From Paralvinella palmiformis (Eukaryota; Annelida; Polychaeta; Terebellida; Alvinellidae), in the NCBI GenBank assembly GCA_025642065.1, contig JAODUP010000271.1, forward strand, positions 443,001 to 507,000: a DNA stretch of 64,000 bases, read 5' to 3'. The notes beneath the pieces were generated by a model. It worked only from the letters and a program-made list of their open reading frames with translations. It was not told the origin of the DNA and made no database searches. How positions within the stretch are numbered: position 1 is the stretch's first letter; each line of letters opens with the position of its first letter. Position numbers and translations under genes: made by a program. Positions 45,326-59,597 of the stretch are shown piece by piece.

Positions 45326-48300
45326 TGCACACGCAACCAGAAAATTTTCACCTTCATATAATATAGTCTTCTCTTATGAATAATATCAACGTGTAAAAGA
45401 CTGACTTATTCTGTAGTTACACAAAATCAATTTTACAAATAAATGTCACACGAGTTACTAAAATATCACCACGGGACACACACACACACACACTCAATAT
45501 ATAGAACAACAGTACTAGCAAATGCTTGTTAGAAACATTACTCTCGTGTATATGATAAAATGCTGCAATGTCCAATGTATAACATGTTATATAAACGGAG
45601 GGTTGGACACTAACATACAACAAACCAGAGATGTGCAGTTATGTAAACGTAGACAAAACTAACATAGGCCGAAACATCGCTGATTGTTTCGGTTAACACT
45701 ACTGAATGTTTCATCCGATTGGGAGATTCCGGTAGAATGTCACAGCTATAGGCGAGTGAATTTAATTGCGATGATGGAAGGCCTCGGATAAGCATTAACA
45801 TGGAGATGTTTTGATGAGACAGACAGATATCTGGGCATTAAAATCACCACTTATTGATGCTATTAACTGTGTGAACATTTAGCTCATTAATATCCAGATG
45901 ATGGTGCCTTGCTTCTAACAATTTGTGACTGCTGTGCCATTCGTATATACAAAAGCCTTCGACAAAGTATACAAACTCTGGATGGATACTACAATGATGA
46001 TGATGATAATGACCACATGCACATTTGGTCACACACACACACACACACACACTAGATAAGCTATTTATTACATAGTTACAGTGGTTGATATAAATAAATG
46101 CTCACTGACTGCGCTTTACTCAGCTCATAGATCCAACAAATTAATAGAAAATCTAATATTCTTATTATCAGGTTCATGAGTCCACAGTTCATGGAAAAAC
46201 TAACATTATATAACACGGTTCATGTGTGGTTTCTAGAAATATTAACAAAAGCGTCACAACTCATCCATACGCCGCATACAGAAATATACAAATGCATTCA
46301 CTAAATGTGGCATATTTTTCATAGCACAGAATCAGAACAAACACATGATTTTCAACTGAAAACCACTCAAAGCTACATGCCAGATAAGATATAAAATGTT
46401 CGTTTGAAATGCTTAAACCATTTTTCAACTCTGTCCAACATATTGACATATAACAACAGTGGAGGGGGGGGGGCATGGGCAAACTGAATACGGCGACAAT
46501 TAATTGCAAATTAAAACAGTATTTCATTTATTGAATCATTTATGGTTAGTTGTTTTAAAATCCCCCCCCCCCACACCAGATAATAACACCTGAATACATT
46601 GACTTTAACCAGAAATTATAAATTCTAAATTTTGTTACCTATCTGTGTAACTATCTTGCAAAAATATTGCACCATTAAATATTGCGTCAACTTCACCAAA
46701 CAGTGCATGGCACCAGGCTGCCTAGTATAGTTACACAAATAGGCAGCCGATAAAACTAATTAATCAATCTAGAAGCAAGAAAATTTCTTTCGCTCAGCTA
46801 GTTTACTAATCATAATATATTCTACGATGGAGAATTTAGCAGATGGAGCCGTAACTGAATAACTGGAAAAGTAACATGTGTGGCCCCATTGTCAGTTTTA
46901 GTTGGCGGAGCTGCATAAACAAGCCACGAACGAAGTACACATTTACTCACTTATGACTTCGGCCTGTCAAACCCCAACACACAATGAATGGCTAACACGA
47001 AGCCAGGGAAAAGAAACATCTCTCTCTCTCTCTGTATGTGTGTGTGTCTGTGCACGAAAACCCCATCACATCAATCACTAAGTCTTTGCAACTGCAGATG
47101 AATTCAACAAACTAATACGTGTACTTAACGACTCACTAACCTCGTACAAGTTCAGATGTAAACAGTAAATAATTATTATAAATGAGCTGATGGAGAACAC
47201 TTTAAACATCATGCAATAAATGTACAAAAAAGATGCCAACAAACTATAGCAAGCAAATGCACCCACGCACCGAGATTTTACTATTCCATTATACAAAAGT
47301 CACAACTAACAATCTTTTCCAAAAATAATTGAACCTGTTGGCCAAAAATTAAATACAAAACATCAAAAGTATTGTACTGGTACAAGGTGTCTAAAACTGA
47401 ATGTTTTCATAGCCCCCCCCCCCAAAAGAAAAAACCCCAAACATCAGATAAAAGAACTTGTTAATATCTCTGGCTAAATTGTTGACTTGTAAGCCGGGTT
47501 GTTGTAGTATGGCAATTATAAGAAATTTTCTAAGAAAACAGAAACACTAAAACTTAAATTTTGTTCAAAAAGTTATTTCCACTAACCCACATAACACTCC
47601 ACACCCCACACATAATAATAATAACAATTCAATCACATTATGAAGTCAATTTGATTACACTACTGTGTTATAATTTTGGCGAATTATTCCCAAACGGGAT
47701 GTATTGTAACATAGGAAGCACACACATGCAGGCACACGCATACACAGCCCATAAATATATGCATTCATGCATGTTTGATGTTGCATCAGCTACCTTTATG
47801 GAGAAGGTAATGAGGCGAAATATAAAAATTCGACACCTCTCAGACTTAGGATGGATGTTGAACCCAATTGTCCTAAAATCAATGACCACATCTTAACATG
47901 CATCATTTCAAGAATGTTGGAACAAAGTTATAATTGGAAGTGAACTGATGTGCAATAACGTCACACAAAGACATAACATCATAACATTTACGGTCACATT
48001 TTTTCCTTCTTTTCATCACTTAATTGGCGAAAATATTAACTTAGCATCTAATTAATAAGTTATGATAATAATATTACACATACCTGAATAAACTATTTAA
48101 TTTATATAGGAAATATATGTATGACTTCATGGTTGGTTTTATTTCTCCAAATAAGGACACAGTATATTAGACATAATTCACACACACACACACCTACTTG
48201 AACTGTCTGATATAAGTCACATTTAAGTTATTCACTTTTCATTAATTTATGGTGCATCAAAGGAAAAACTTACACAAATCCAAGTTTGCCATATATTTTG

Positions 48301-49222
48301 ACACAAGTGAAATATTCATCCCTCCCCCCCCAACACACACAACAGAGCTTGGTACACACAGATCAATACATTTTTGTTACAGATTTAACAAAACAACAAT
48401 AACACATGAAATGTTACAATCACTGAAACAAATCAGCGACATTTAACCATCTTACCCTAGTGACATGGCTCACAATGTCACTGTAATTATTGAACAACTA
48501 AAATACACACATGATCGCACATTCAACAAAATTCGTGATGTGTCATATGGTGTGCTTTCGACAACCACAACACGACTAAATCATAAAAGCGAACTGAAAA
48601 TATGAACTCCCCCACACGCGTAAACCATGGTTTCATCATTCTGAGCATGAACAGATAACCACCAGTAATAATTATAATACACAAGAACTGGGAGACGTCC
48701 TCAGGACAGCGAAAACAATTTGGCTTTAAATTCAAGTGATAATTCTGCATGGAGCAGAAGTCAAACTGCGGAAATGCAGCAACAATTTTGACCCTAAACA
48801 TTGAAAACATACGATGCCAATATGAATAGATAAACCAACTGCATGGTGATGATGGACACACTCGGCTGTAGGTGCGTTACATATTAAGTGACACATATGA
48901 GGATATGTGTATTCTCTGCATAGAAGAAAAATCTACACAAATTTCCTAGAAGCTGTAGATGATCAGTGATGTTCGGTTAGATAACATAGAATGTAAGTCA
49001 TGGACACAACATTATCTGATACACCACATACATACATACGTCCTCCTGATGATTATATTTATAAAATACAATATTATGTGACACACGTTCCATCTTGTTT
49101 GGATAATACATTAAGCCGATGTTAGAAAAACTGATTTATCATCCATCATCTGTAAATAATTATCAATGAGTAATACAAAATAGGACAATTAATATCTACA
49201 CTACATATTTATGCATCACATG

Positions 49223-49224
<2 letters not shown>

Positions 49225-49258
<34 letters not shown>
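49225..49258. repeat. (CA)n microsatellite
   Basis: Pure CA run flanked by gcatgcatgcacgcatgc. Confidence 0.9.
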
Positions 49259-49334
49259 CATGCACGCATGCACACAAATTGTTAAGAGCAGTTTCAGTTT
49301 TTTTTCAGCAGCCATGAAAACTGTGTTAAGAGAT

Positions 49335-49447
49335 GAAGCAACAAGTGTTGCAGATAATTCAGCTGGTGTTGCAAATGACACAGCTGGAGTTGCAGATGAC
49401 ATGTGTGATAATACAGCAGGCATTCCAGATGAAGAAGCAGGCATCGC
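49335..49447 (+). repeat. Short-period repeat, about 21 bp
   Basis: Words like gttgcagatgacacagctg recur several times and keep a plus frame open (SVADNSAGVANDTAGVADD). Probably non-coding. Confidence 0.6.
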
Positions 49448-50726
49448 CAGATGAAGTAGCTAGTAGTAGAGATGTGCCAGGAATCGAAATGTTGGTCAGT
49501 TTCAGACATATTGCTGTTCGAGTGATGATTAACGATGTGCACATCATCTGGCCTACAGCGAGCTGCTTTCCATAATGTAGATCTAGAAATAACAAAATTA
49601 TACATTTAAATATATATAGAGTATGCATTTATGTATACAGTTAAGTCATAGTTTAATCTCAATGCACACACAATCAGACAGGAGAAAGTCTAAAATACAC
49701 ATACGTGCATGCACATGCATACACACACATACACATACACACACAGTGACTGAGACCACTTAGTTTGTCAAACAGCATCACTATCTTGTTTTAGAACATT
49801 TTAAATAGCGTTAATTGTAAAACATTACTGCAACATAAACTAGACTGTGTTTCCGACTGATGTGATGTTTCATGAGATAACACATCTTAAAGAATAAGTT
49901 TCATTTTGGCTTTTGTCTATCTTTGTATCATTTTATATAATATAATCAACCCACATTTATAGTATCACATTTTCCACAAGAACAAAAAATATGCTCTATC
50001 TAAAAGAGTTTTAGGTGAAAATGGCCATTTCATAACAAAACAGTTCTGCATCCGACATCTCGCTGTTACTCGATTATTATTAAATGGATGGTTCGTGTCT
50101 CCAGAGGCATGTCAATAGGGCGATAAAATACTGTGAGATCGAGTGCAAGACCATAAAAAAGGTTGGAATATGATTGCTTTCACAGCCTAAAATGGCATTG
50201 AACAACTGACATGCCTGATTCAGTAGATCAATATTCATGTAGCAGAGTCAAAGGATCATCATTGATGCTCGAACTCACACACGCAACAGAGAATCCACGC
50301 AATATTACTTGAGGCTATATGGAGCACAAATGGGTCTTCTCAAGCAGATATTGCTGTGCATTGTAGACACCGTGAGCACAAACATCTGTTTGACCAATGG
50401 GAAACAAACACAAACAACTAATATTGTGGAAGGGTCAACTAGAACATCTCTCAGTCCATCAATTGATCTTTTAAAGAGTGACTGACTCAATGATGGAGGC
50501 AGGCTTTAATGACGAGGCAGCATACAAAGGTCATTCTATTGAGCCATGAGAGGGGTTCATTTTAGTTTAATTAATAACCATAATCCTGCTTTTAACTATT
50601 TATTTTATACAAGATGGCTGAGAACAACCTGATGAATCAGCTAGTGGGATTGTTTAGCCTCAGCACTGGTCACACACATAGGAGAAATAGTCACATCCTA
50701 GGGAAAGATTGTAAAAAACACGGATA

Positions 50727-50810
50727 CGAGTTCGTTTCGAACCCACGTCTTGGACCTTTAGGCACGATGCTGTACAAACTGTGCTATCTGCTGGATCCGA
50801 CACCATACAA
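50727..50810 (-). mobile_element. Worn tRNA-headed repeat
   Basis: tttcgaacccacgtcttgga followed by a worn head (gctgtacaaactgtgctatc). It marks the upper edge of the SINE-free 45.3-50.6 kb stretch. Confidence 0.35.
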
Positions 50811-51314
50811 ATATTGTTATTATTTCTATTGTCATTACTACTGATGGACTATGATGCAACTTATATTGTCTATCTATCCATTCATCTGTCTGATGTTGTT
50901 GTTATTGATGTTTATGCGACAGACTGACCATAATAATGCACCACAGCACACTAGTGATAAACGTGTAACAGATACACAGTTCACATTCCACGGCCTTCCT
51001 GGCTTACATTACCAAGTCATCAGATGCCATGACGTTGAGTGTCGTCATCGGGTCATGTGATGGCAGCGGGTCATGTGATGGCAGCGGGTCACGTGATGTC
51101 ATCCGTGCGCCACTAAGATATTGTAATTACTGAGTGACCAGTTTCACACACACACACTCACACACACACACACACACCACACAATCGTCAATAATATCAT
51201 GTCTACCAGCTCATAAAATACTATTTTTTTCATAAGCTAACGAATCAAATACAATGTACTAATAATCAACAGTTTTATTAAGAAATTAGGTGAGGCCATA
51301 AAAAATACCAGAGT

Positions 51315-51446
51315 CAGATATTGGCAGGCCTGAAGGACCTACAGTGGCAGATATTGGCAGGCCTGAAGGGCCTACAGTGGCAGATATTGGCAGGCCTGAA
51401 GGGCTTACAGTGGCAGATATTGGTGGGTCTGAAGGGCCTACAGTGG
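51315..51446 (+). repeat. Minisatellite, 33-bp unit, four copies
   Basis: The unit begins cagatattggcaggcctgaa. Because 33 is a multiple of three, one minus-strand frame stays open across it (GPSGLPISATV repeated), but nothing around it supports a gene. Confidence 0.9.
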
Positions 51447-52390
51447 TAAAATTGGGTCTCAGGTGTTTGTCTGGATTTGACACTGGCAAAAAGTAGTCGG
51501 GTTTCTACTTGAGGCTAGGCGGGTCAAATGACCCGGGTCCCTAACAAAAACCCAGATAACAGTTCTTGAACCTCACATTAGTGACTGAAATATCATTAGT
51601 TCGAATTTAATTTTTTTTAAACCATCAGTCACATGTATACTGTTCCTCCCCTCCCCCCCCCCAAAAAAAAAACCCAACCAGGTAAATTATAAATCGTAGC
51701 AAAAAAATCTGCATTTAACCCCAATCAGTGGACAAAATCAGTCAGTTCAACTTCAAACAGAACAACTGAATAAGCCTGGCTCTGTTAGCAAGAAAAACAC
51801 CTCAGAAGTGATCTATTGTCAGTAAAACAAATGACTGATTTCGGCTGGTGCCGATTATCATAGTCAATCTGATGTTGAAACAAAACAAGGCTCTCCTGTC
51901 ACCAAATCTGATATCACCTAATCTGCCAGATCAGTGCTATTGACTGGTATGGACAGAAGGGCATAAACAGGTCAAAAGGTCGAAGCCAGACAAGTGGATG
52001 TCATCCGTCATAGTGGCCAGATGACAGAAACATAGCCTATATAATGGTCTCAGCCCCCCAGACGGATGATTAATATAGTGTTATCTATAACAATGTCCAG
52101 TCAGTGTGGCATCTAGGACTACAGGGGAATATTAATTTTGTTGAAATTGGTCTGATGGGTTCAGTTGACACGAATCATGTCAACAATGACGAACGACAAC
52201 GTGTCAAGAGACAATAATGCTAGAACAAACAGAAGATGGTTACTTCAGTGACAAAGCTAAACTAAACATAGCATTATTGATCTATTTAAAATATAATTTT
52301 TTTACAGATTAGGACAAAATCTGCTCCACTTTATCTACCTAAAGCCATATAGGCTTCTTATCATTGATAATACTGTTACTTAAGAAGATG

Positions 52391-52505
52391 ATGATGATGA
52401 TTGGTGTTTTATGGCCACTTTTATGCACATTGTAGGCTAAATGGGCCGGATGACCTCCAAAGGTAATGAAGCGAAGTCAAAGATGAAACAACCTTCAGAT
52501 ATGAC
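52391..52505 (-). mobile_element. SINE family A, head missing
   Basis: Tail and body are clear (gtgttttatggccacttt; gacctccaaaggtaatga; acaaccttcagatatg), and the copy stops before the tRNA-like head. Confidence 0.75.
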
Positions 52506-53040
52506 TGCTACTTGTGAATATAATAACAATAGCGGTAGTTGTCAATATAAAAATAATAATACTGTCACTGTGTATCCTTTTTTAAATATAAATTTAATTA
52601 TTTACTTCAACAACATATAATTGTGGGCCTAAAAGTGTTCCTAGAAGCATACAGCTCTGGAAAATGATACAACACTTATGTGGGTATATAAGATATTCTA
52701 AGAATTTTAAAACTATTGTCACGATTAATACGGATATCCTAACCATTTCCCACCTCCTGTGGTAGTATATAGGCAGCGGTTTCCTGAGCTCATTTCCCAC
52801 TGAGCATTATCCTTCCCTGGAAGACTTGGTGGGAGGGTTTGAATTAGCCAATAAGCCCCTCGGGCGCTGAGGTCTAAGAATTATACAAAGTTTTACTGTA
52901 ATATTATGGCATTTCTACCAACTCAGCACTTCCCCATACATAAACAAACCTAATTTTGCTGTTAGATGTACAACTCATTGGACATACACGTGTTTCTGAG
53001 GTTAACATATGGTAGCATAATAATGATCTAGTGAAAAAAA

Positions 53041-53103
53041 GACAGAATCGAACCCAAGACACCTGAGATAATTGCCTGGTAACTCTACCAACTGTGCCTG
53101 GAC
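53041..53103 (-). mobile_element. tRNA-like sequence (SINE head or tRNA pseudogene)
   Basis: On the minus strand an A-box-like cacagttggtagag and a B-box-like gggttcgattc are followed by a T run. Acceptor and T stems do not pair properly, so I do not call a functional tRNA. Confidence 0.4.
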
Positions 53104-53443
53104 AAAGATGCCGGTGTATAATTAACAGACAGACAAGAGAACTAGGTAAGCTACTGGTCAAATGGTAATCGACTAAAAACTATATATGTATGGCACTGTA
53201 TGTAGGAGGGTACCACAGACAGGTACAGTACATTGGCCTACCTGTGTGCGTAATAACAGTGCGTGTGTGTGTGTGTGTGTGTGAGATAAAGTGGTAGGAC
53301 GTGACTGACTACTGCAAGCTGAGCTTCACGTTTACGGTCAAATGACCAAAAAAATCAGGTAAATGCCGTGAAAATATCACAATGACAGAAATTAATTACC
53401 ACTATATGTCATACTGTCTCTTAACGGAACTTGTGAAACTGGA

Positions 53444-53475
<32 letters not shown>

Positions 53476-53546
53476 GATGTATGCGTGTGCACATCTCACA
53501 TAAAAAAGAGAATCTTAGATTAGGTCTGTTCTCAGTAATTGCTACT

Positions 53547-53708
53547 CTTTTACGGCCAGTTTTGTGCACACAGTATGCTAAATGGACGAGCGATCTTCAA
53601 AGTTAACGAGGCGAAAGATGAAACATCCCTGTGACAAAGCCCAACCCGGGGTTTGAAGCCGGTGCTGTACATCTATGGCCAACGGCGCTACCATTTAGCC
53701 CATCCAGG
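53547..53708 (-). mobile_element. SINE with family B head on family A body
   Basis: The body and tail words of family A (ttttacggccagttttgtgc; aacgaggcgaaagatgaaac) are joined to the other head (acccggggtttgaagccggt; taccatttagcccatcc). Confidence 0.65.
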
Positions 53709-55674
53709 TCCGTTCTCGGTGAAACTGTGACAATTTTGGATCACAAGAATAGCTAAGTTAGGTGTTAATGGCCAACCATTTTTTTCTTTGTTTTACACGA
53801 GTTTTACAATGTACGCTAATGACCCAGATATTAATAGATATCCGCTGTGGGGGTGTATGTGTATATGCGGGGGGGGGGGGGGGCGGGGCGAGAGGGCCAT
53901 GATCTAATACGTAAAGTGCGGCATGATGTGTATAAATAACGATAAAAATGCTCAAATCGGGGGTGGGGTGGGGGGGTGGCAGTGAGAATTCCCCGGTTTA
54001 ATGAGCTTATTTAGTCAACATCAAGTTGAGCTGAACCAGGTACAAGACTATCTATTATTTACCTTTAGAACATCACTATCTTAGACCCAACAGGTCTCGC
54101 CACATACAGGCGTCACAGATAAAGGTTTCTGTCAAAGATGACAGACACCTTAAGATGACTCATTGGTCGCCATCATGAACAATGTCAGTTATTTCCGAGA
54201 AAACAGCTCAAGTGGCTTGATGTGTGCATCGATTTCGTCATTGAAAACCCTTTTCACTGTGAAATACACCCACCACACGTTTATGTTAATAAACACACTT
54301 GCTGTTGGGGGCTGATTTGTGCGTCTTCGCATCAGCGTATTATTTATTGCCCGTAAAATGCTAGATATGTATTGTCGCTTTGTCTCCGCTAATGGACCTC
54401 AATTAACGATACCCAACGATGAGCCATCGCGTTCAAAAACTGTACATCCTCAAATCACCCATTCCCAGCCGTCCAATATCGAGAACAAGAAGCCGACCAA
54501 TCGTCTTATTTGTACACTGCAACAAGCACCATAGCTGTACGTGCATGTATGGAAACACGTGAGCCTCTCTGAACAGCAAAGTACAGCCAAGCAAGTTCTA
54601 CAGGACAGTTGCCTTAACCATTTTAGATCTTTTATCATATCAATAATCAAAAGTGACATGAAAATCGCGTGAATCCTGAGAAACAAAAAACGCTCCCTAA
54701 AAGCAACACTGTTTAGTTCTCCCCGCAACAACAACAGTGTTATAACAACAACACAACATAAATCAATACCAGGTGGCTAATGCCCAATAGGCCACATCCA
54801 GGGGTCTCTACACCAAATTACAACAACATTCTTCAATTAGTTTTTGCTTTTGAATGTTAGAAACAAAATGGTGAACATTTATTACTATGAATAAAATTTC
54901 AACATTCGAACTCGAACTTTTTTGAGCGATCGCTACCGACATTTTTTATGCGTAACACATGATTGTGTTCGGTTGGTTTAACATTTTGTATTTGGTCAAG
55001 AGTGTGGCAGAAAATACTTTGAGGTTGTCTAAGTCTAGCTGGATTGGAGTGGATTGTGAACAGTATTTTATACTGATGGATAACATTCAAGTTGAAACAC
55101 ATCTGAGAAATAAGTTTTGGTATACACACACACACATATATATATATACTAACGGACCAGCACAAATGTCCCAACTGCCATTTTGGGGTTGGTTCCGAAT
55201 CAATTCATCAGATAGCAGTCATAAATTACATGACCAGTCACAGGTAGTATCCATGTTAGATGAAGCCACGCCTACTGTACAACGGTATAAAAGAGCCATA
55301 TGACAATTGAACATCAATAACACCTGTGATTCTGTTTCTACTACGCTAACATGTTTAACAGTCAACTTAACGTCATTGTCTCTTGTTGGTGTCTGTCATC
55401 ATGACACATGGCCACCCATTTATGTCAAGAGATATCACACTGTCACCAATAACCATAATGTCAATCCTTGGACATTTTTAAAGGTATACACCATATTAAT
55501 AGTACTGTCACTCCGTCGCCTTCAACAAGGCTGTCTCACTGTCAGATTCGGTTATAAACCTAACTGTGACCGCTAACTGTAGCGATTTATATTAACTTAC
55601 AAGTGTACTACACTTGTATACATCAAATGTTGTTCCTCTATCCAAACTTCATCCATTATATTAAGTATGAGAGC

Positions 55675-55845
55675 GAGTGAGTGATGTTTTCTTTAGCTAC
55701 AGCGTTGGTCAGATTTGGGACAAGTGGTTGGGGAGCAGCTACCTAGTGGTATGGGATCGGATGAAACATCCCATAGACGTGGGTAATGCTGGTGTTTGAA
55801 ACCGGACATGGTGGACCGCAACCCGCTTGTTAACACTGCGCTAAC
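55675..55845 (-). mobile_element. SINE with family B-like head
   Basis: Body words ggatcggatgaaacatccc and a B-box-like tggtgtttgaaaccgg, then a head relic (actgcgctaacc). The tail part differs from family A. Confidence 0.45.
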
Positions 55846-55849
55846 CTAA

Positions 55850-58800
55850 AATGTTTGGCATAAAACGATATAAAAGCTATGTGTGCAGGCACTACTGATA
55901 ATTTTACACACACACACATATTTATATAAACAGAAGTAACTTAATCATTATTAATGTATATGATGATATTTATTAAGAGGAAGACACTACAACCATTATA
56001 GAATACAAATCAAATTTACTCCTGTACACAAAAGATAAATACACAGAGGAAAACAATAGGCAATGGTCATAAATAGATCCAATTGTTATGGTAATTGGCA
56101 GCTAGATGACCTAAACTATAATGATCTTATGATGACAACAATAGTTACCATGGAAACAGATGACGCCTGTTATTTTGGTCAGTTTTTATATGCCGACCCA
56201 TTGTTACTGCTCCAAATATGTAATATATGCTACAAACAAGACAGTGTAGTGACCATATTGAACATTAGACTATTATTAATAGATGAATAGCGCTTCCTAG
56301 ATATTGGATCCACCCTGGGACACGGCAAATTGTGGTGTTATTACAACGTGATGTTCACAAGGATTTGGACGACACAAAAATAACCCTGATGTAAATAAAT
56401 ATATACGTAAATAATAAAATGTTATTAACACCTGTTTATGGTTGCCTGAAATGTGTTTCGTTCTCCATTATAATCAGCCATTCTAGTGATTAAAACTGTG
56501 TACGATCAACATATTCTCTCCGTAGATCTTTGGCTTCGGTATGGAGAATTTCTCGTCAAGATAATGCATTGAACAGGTCGATTCAAGTACCGCAGTCGAA
56601 GACACTCTCACAGATTTATGTGTGGTGTGCCTTCAATGACATATCTGAACTCTGCATTGCTAACAATATCAACCGTTAGCCACTTATCATGATGAGCGAA
56701 GACGATCTGGCCGAGACAATGTCAGTAACATCCCATAAAACCGTCATAATAATAAATACTCCCCTCCTCTCTACTACTGAAAATTATAACTGGCCTTAAT
56801 CGGTATTTAACATGATCTCAGGTCAGTATGTTCCAGTTAATTCCCATGATGGGACAACACTGTTAGTATTAGACAGATATCAGCCAACATCAGCATACTA
56901 ACAATGATGGTGTTTCTTGTTTCATATGCAAAAAAATGCACGTGAACAGCTCAAACTTAATTGATATTATGCAAAATTAGTCATAAAGTATGCTGACAGG
57001 TAATTGGTAGCCATTGCAATATTTCAGCTTTTAATTATTTACAGTTTTTTTTTAAACGTTTAGTGCAGTTTAATAGCAACAATTTTTACATTGATGCTAT
57101 AAAATATTGGCACACCACTGCTGAAGCCAAAGTCTGGGTCCCAGTAATATCATTTTGTCTCATTGAGTCTTTAGTTCTATAAAACCATCATAACACAGGT
57201 ACAACAATATTTGTTTAATTACTGTAAATTACCAAATGAAAATATCACTATATATCATATTGTACCCTTTGTTTGTTTAGAGAAGCCGTATTAGATAGAC
57301 TTGATTCCAGGTTGGATTAGGCTGCTGTAGCCAGCCACGTCCATGGTTGGCTTCCATACCGCACACTCTGTTCCATATGATCCATGTAGTGATTGCGTTA
57401 CCACTGTCGCCTTGTTTACCATGTTAGTACTATAGGGTTTATTATGTGTGAATGACTGCCTGAGTTAATATAGAGTACTACTACTAGTAACATCAGGAAC
57501 ACGTGGCCAAACATAACATCCCACAAACACAGGTAACTTTATTCCATTCAAACCCAAATCTGCACGTCTGCCATGCAGCTCTCTAACTACTGTGATGTTT
57601 GTAATAAATTTAATATGAAATATATCATAATATTGATTACAAAGTATATTACATTGTTTACAGGATGATTACACCTGACACCATCTTTTGTTTACTGTGT
57701 GTAAATAGAGTCAATTCTCAGAAGAGTTAGAGTTATTAAGATAATAGAAATTACAATAATAATTAATATCATTATTCTCCTATCTTTATCCTCCTATTGT
57801 TAATTTTTCATTACGTGCCGAATTAATGTGTAAGACTCCACTTATGATCGTGGTGTATGGGAACCAGAGGTACGATAACATGGCAAATTAGGTGTCCAGT
57901 CGGGCACCTAATCTTCTTCCCCATAACATGCCATGTTAATCCCAAACTCAACATTTGGAATATATTCAATGAGCAAAATATATCAATATACGACAACCAC
58001 GATATGTTTAGGTATCATAATGAGTGAGTGACGAATAAACCAGACCCACTTTTATATAAAGTGGGCCTTAGGTAACGAGAGTAGAACCCAAACAATGCTC
58101 CCCCCCCCTGGTCCCGGTGTCACGTGAGATCGTAAGGCCATTCAATATTCATGCAAATGTTTAATTATAAAGCAACATTTGTCACCTAGTAAACAGATAA
58201 ACATCAGCTTTGTGGTACATGTCATGTGTGAAAGCGTTTGGTCAGAGTTTTTTTCCCCCAACAAGAATCTGACTCATTTCTGGTCTACTTCGGTGCAGAA
58301 ATATGTCACCTAAACACAGCATACCACCACCACCACCACCACCACCAGAGTCTGAAATCATTTACAGCAGCAACCTTAATGAGCCTCGTGCTGTGACTGT
58401 TGTTAACTCGGAGACAAACGCGGACTTTTTTCTTTCTCTCTCACTGTCCAAATCTAGTTTTTCCCAGACACTCACATACACCGTTACGTCATCAGAAGGC
58501 CCTTTGTTTCTTACTGGCAACACCCACTCTGGCAAAACTATTTGTAATTTCTCAGTCAACTAAACGGTAATGGTCATTGGTAATACAACAGGGATTCTAA
58601 TGCGTGTGTGTAGTTTGGTTTTTGGCACATTAAGCCACCTATTTCCAGTTGTTCTCGTACAGGACTAACAATTCTTTACGGAACAGGCCGTTTCTTCGCC
58701 CTACTGAAAGAAGCACGTTTCTTCTGAGATGGTTTCAACTATAACTAAGAACCATCCAATAATAACATCTCCGGATCAAAATGCTAGTACATGAACGACA

Positions 58801-59470
58801 GGTTAACGCCAAACTCTAAATATGTTAGATTAATTGTGGTGTCGTCTTCATTAGAACAAGCCGTAGACTAAACACGGAAGTGACTAGATATTGCTGACAT
58901 CAGATATCATTTTAACTAAGTGGTTCTTGTTTACACAGATACATATGATAATTATCGATGTTGACTGTATATTTATATATGCGTGTGTGTTACTATGTTT
59001 GTTTAGGGAGAGATAGAGAGATGATCAGGACTCTGTTATGATCAGGTTAGACAACACGGATTCTACTCAAATATAAGCCAGTGTGAAATATCATAGCAGA
59101 AATAAGAATGTCCGTCATTAAACATTTCAGTCATTCTTTCAGTTTGACCTTAACAAGGATGACAAGCAAGTGACAACGTCATCATGTAAAATAAATGAAA
59201 ACTAACTGTTAGTAAGATGAGAAATAACGAAAACTCGATATCACTTTATCAGATACACTCTGAAATGGTGGAGACACTCTACCAACAGAGCCATTATATC
59301 TCTTTAGCTATTAGCCAACTACTATTATATTTATAATATAATGAACTAAAACTCTTGACATGTCTCCCAGACAGACTTTTAGCCTCAAACCCAAAGTAGA
59401 GTGTCCATTTTTTGTTTGTGGGGCAAATTCCTAACTCAAACTGTTGGTGGAGGGGGAGTTGTACAATATA
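55850..59470. other. Non-coding stretch
   Basis: AT-rich sequence with a (CCA)n run at 58322-58348. The short plus frame over that run (58303-58563) looks incidental. Confidence 0.55.
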
Positions 59471-59472
59471 TA

Positions 59473-59597
59473 TATATATATTACAGTTAATCTGTATAAT
59501 CAAGTAAGATGTATATTACCTGAACTATTCAGGTCTATTGAAAATATCAGGTAATATACATAATACCTGATTATACATATTATCTGTAACATATATA
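59473..59597. repeat. Long imperfect hairpin, arms about 51 bp
   Basis: Arms 59473-59523 and 59547-59597 pair with about six mismatches around a 23-base loop. The inner part, gtatattacctga against tcaggtaatatac, is exact. Either a small foldback transposon or an RNA hairpin. Confidence 0.75.

Larger units (their letters stand above)
45300..50600 (-). other. SINE-free non-coding stretch, candidate long 3' UTR
   Basis: I find no conserved coding content in this 5.3 kb and none of the SINE copies that occur every few kb elsewhere. CA runs (46030-46052, 49225-49258) and poly-C tracts (46561-46574, 47411-47424) are present. The low end carries an AATAAA on the minus strand. Long, repeat-poor last exons are common for Rap2-like signalling genes, and the Rap2 exon ends with a donor just past its stop. 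The acceptor that would join them is not identified, so this stays a hypothesis. Confidence 0.25.

Noticed and set aside
50614..50844. 76-codon plus-strand gene
   Set aside because: The frame overlaps a worn tRNA-headed repeat and ends in low-complexity Tyr/Cys codons.
58303..58563. Small proline-rich protein gene
   Set aside because: The proline run comes from a CCA repeat, and the rest has no recognised motif, splice context or promoter.
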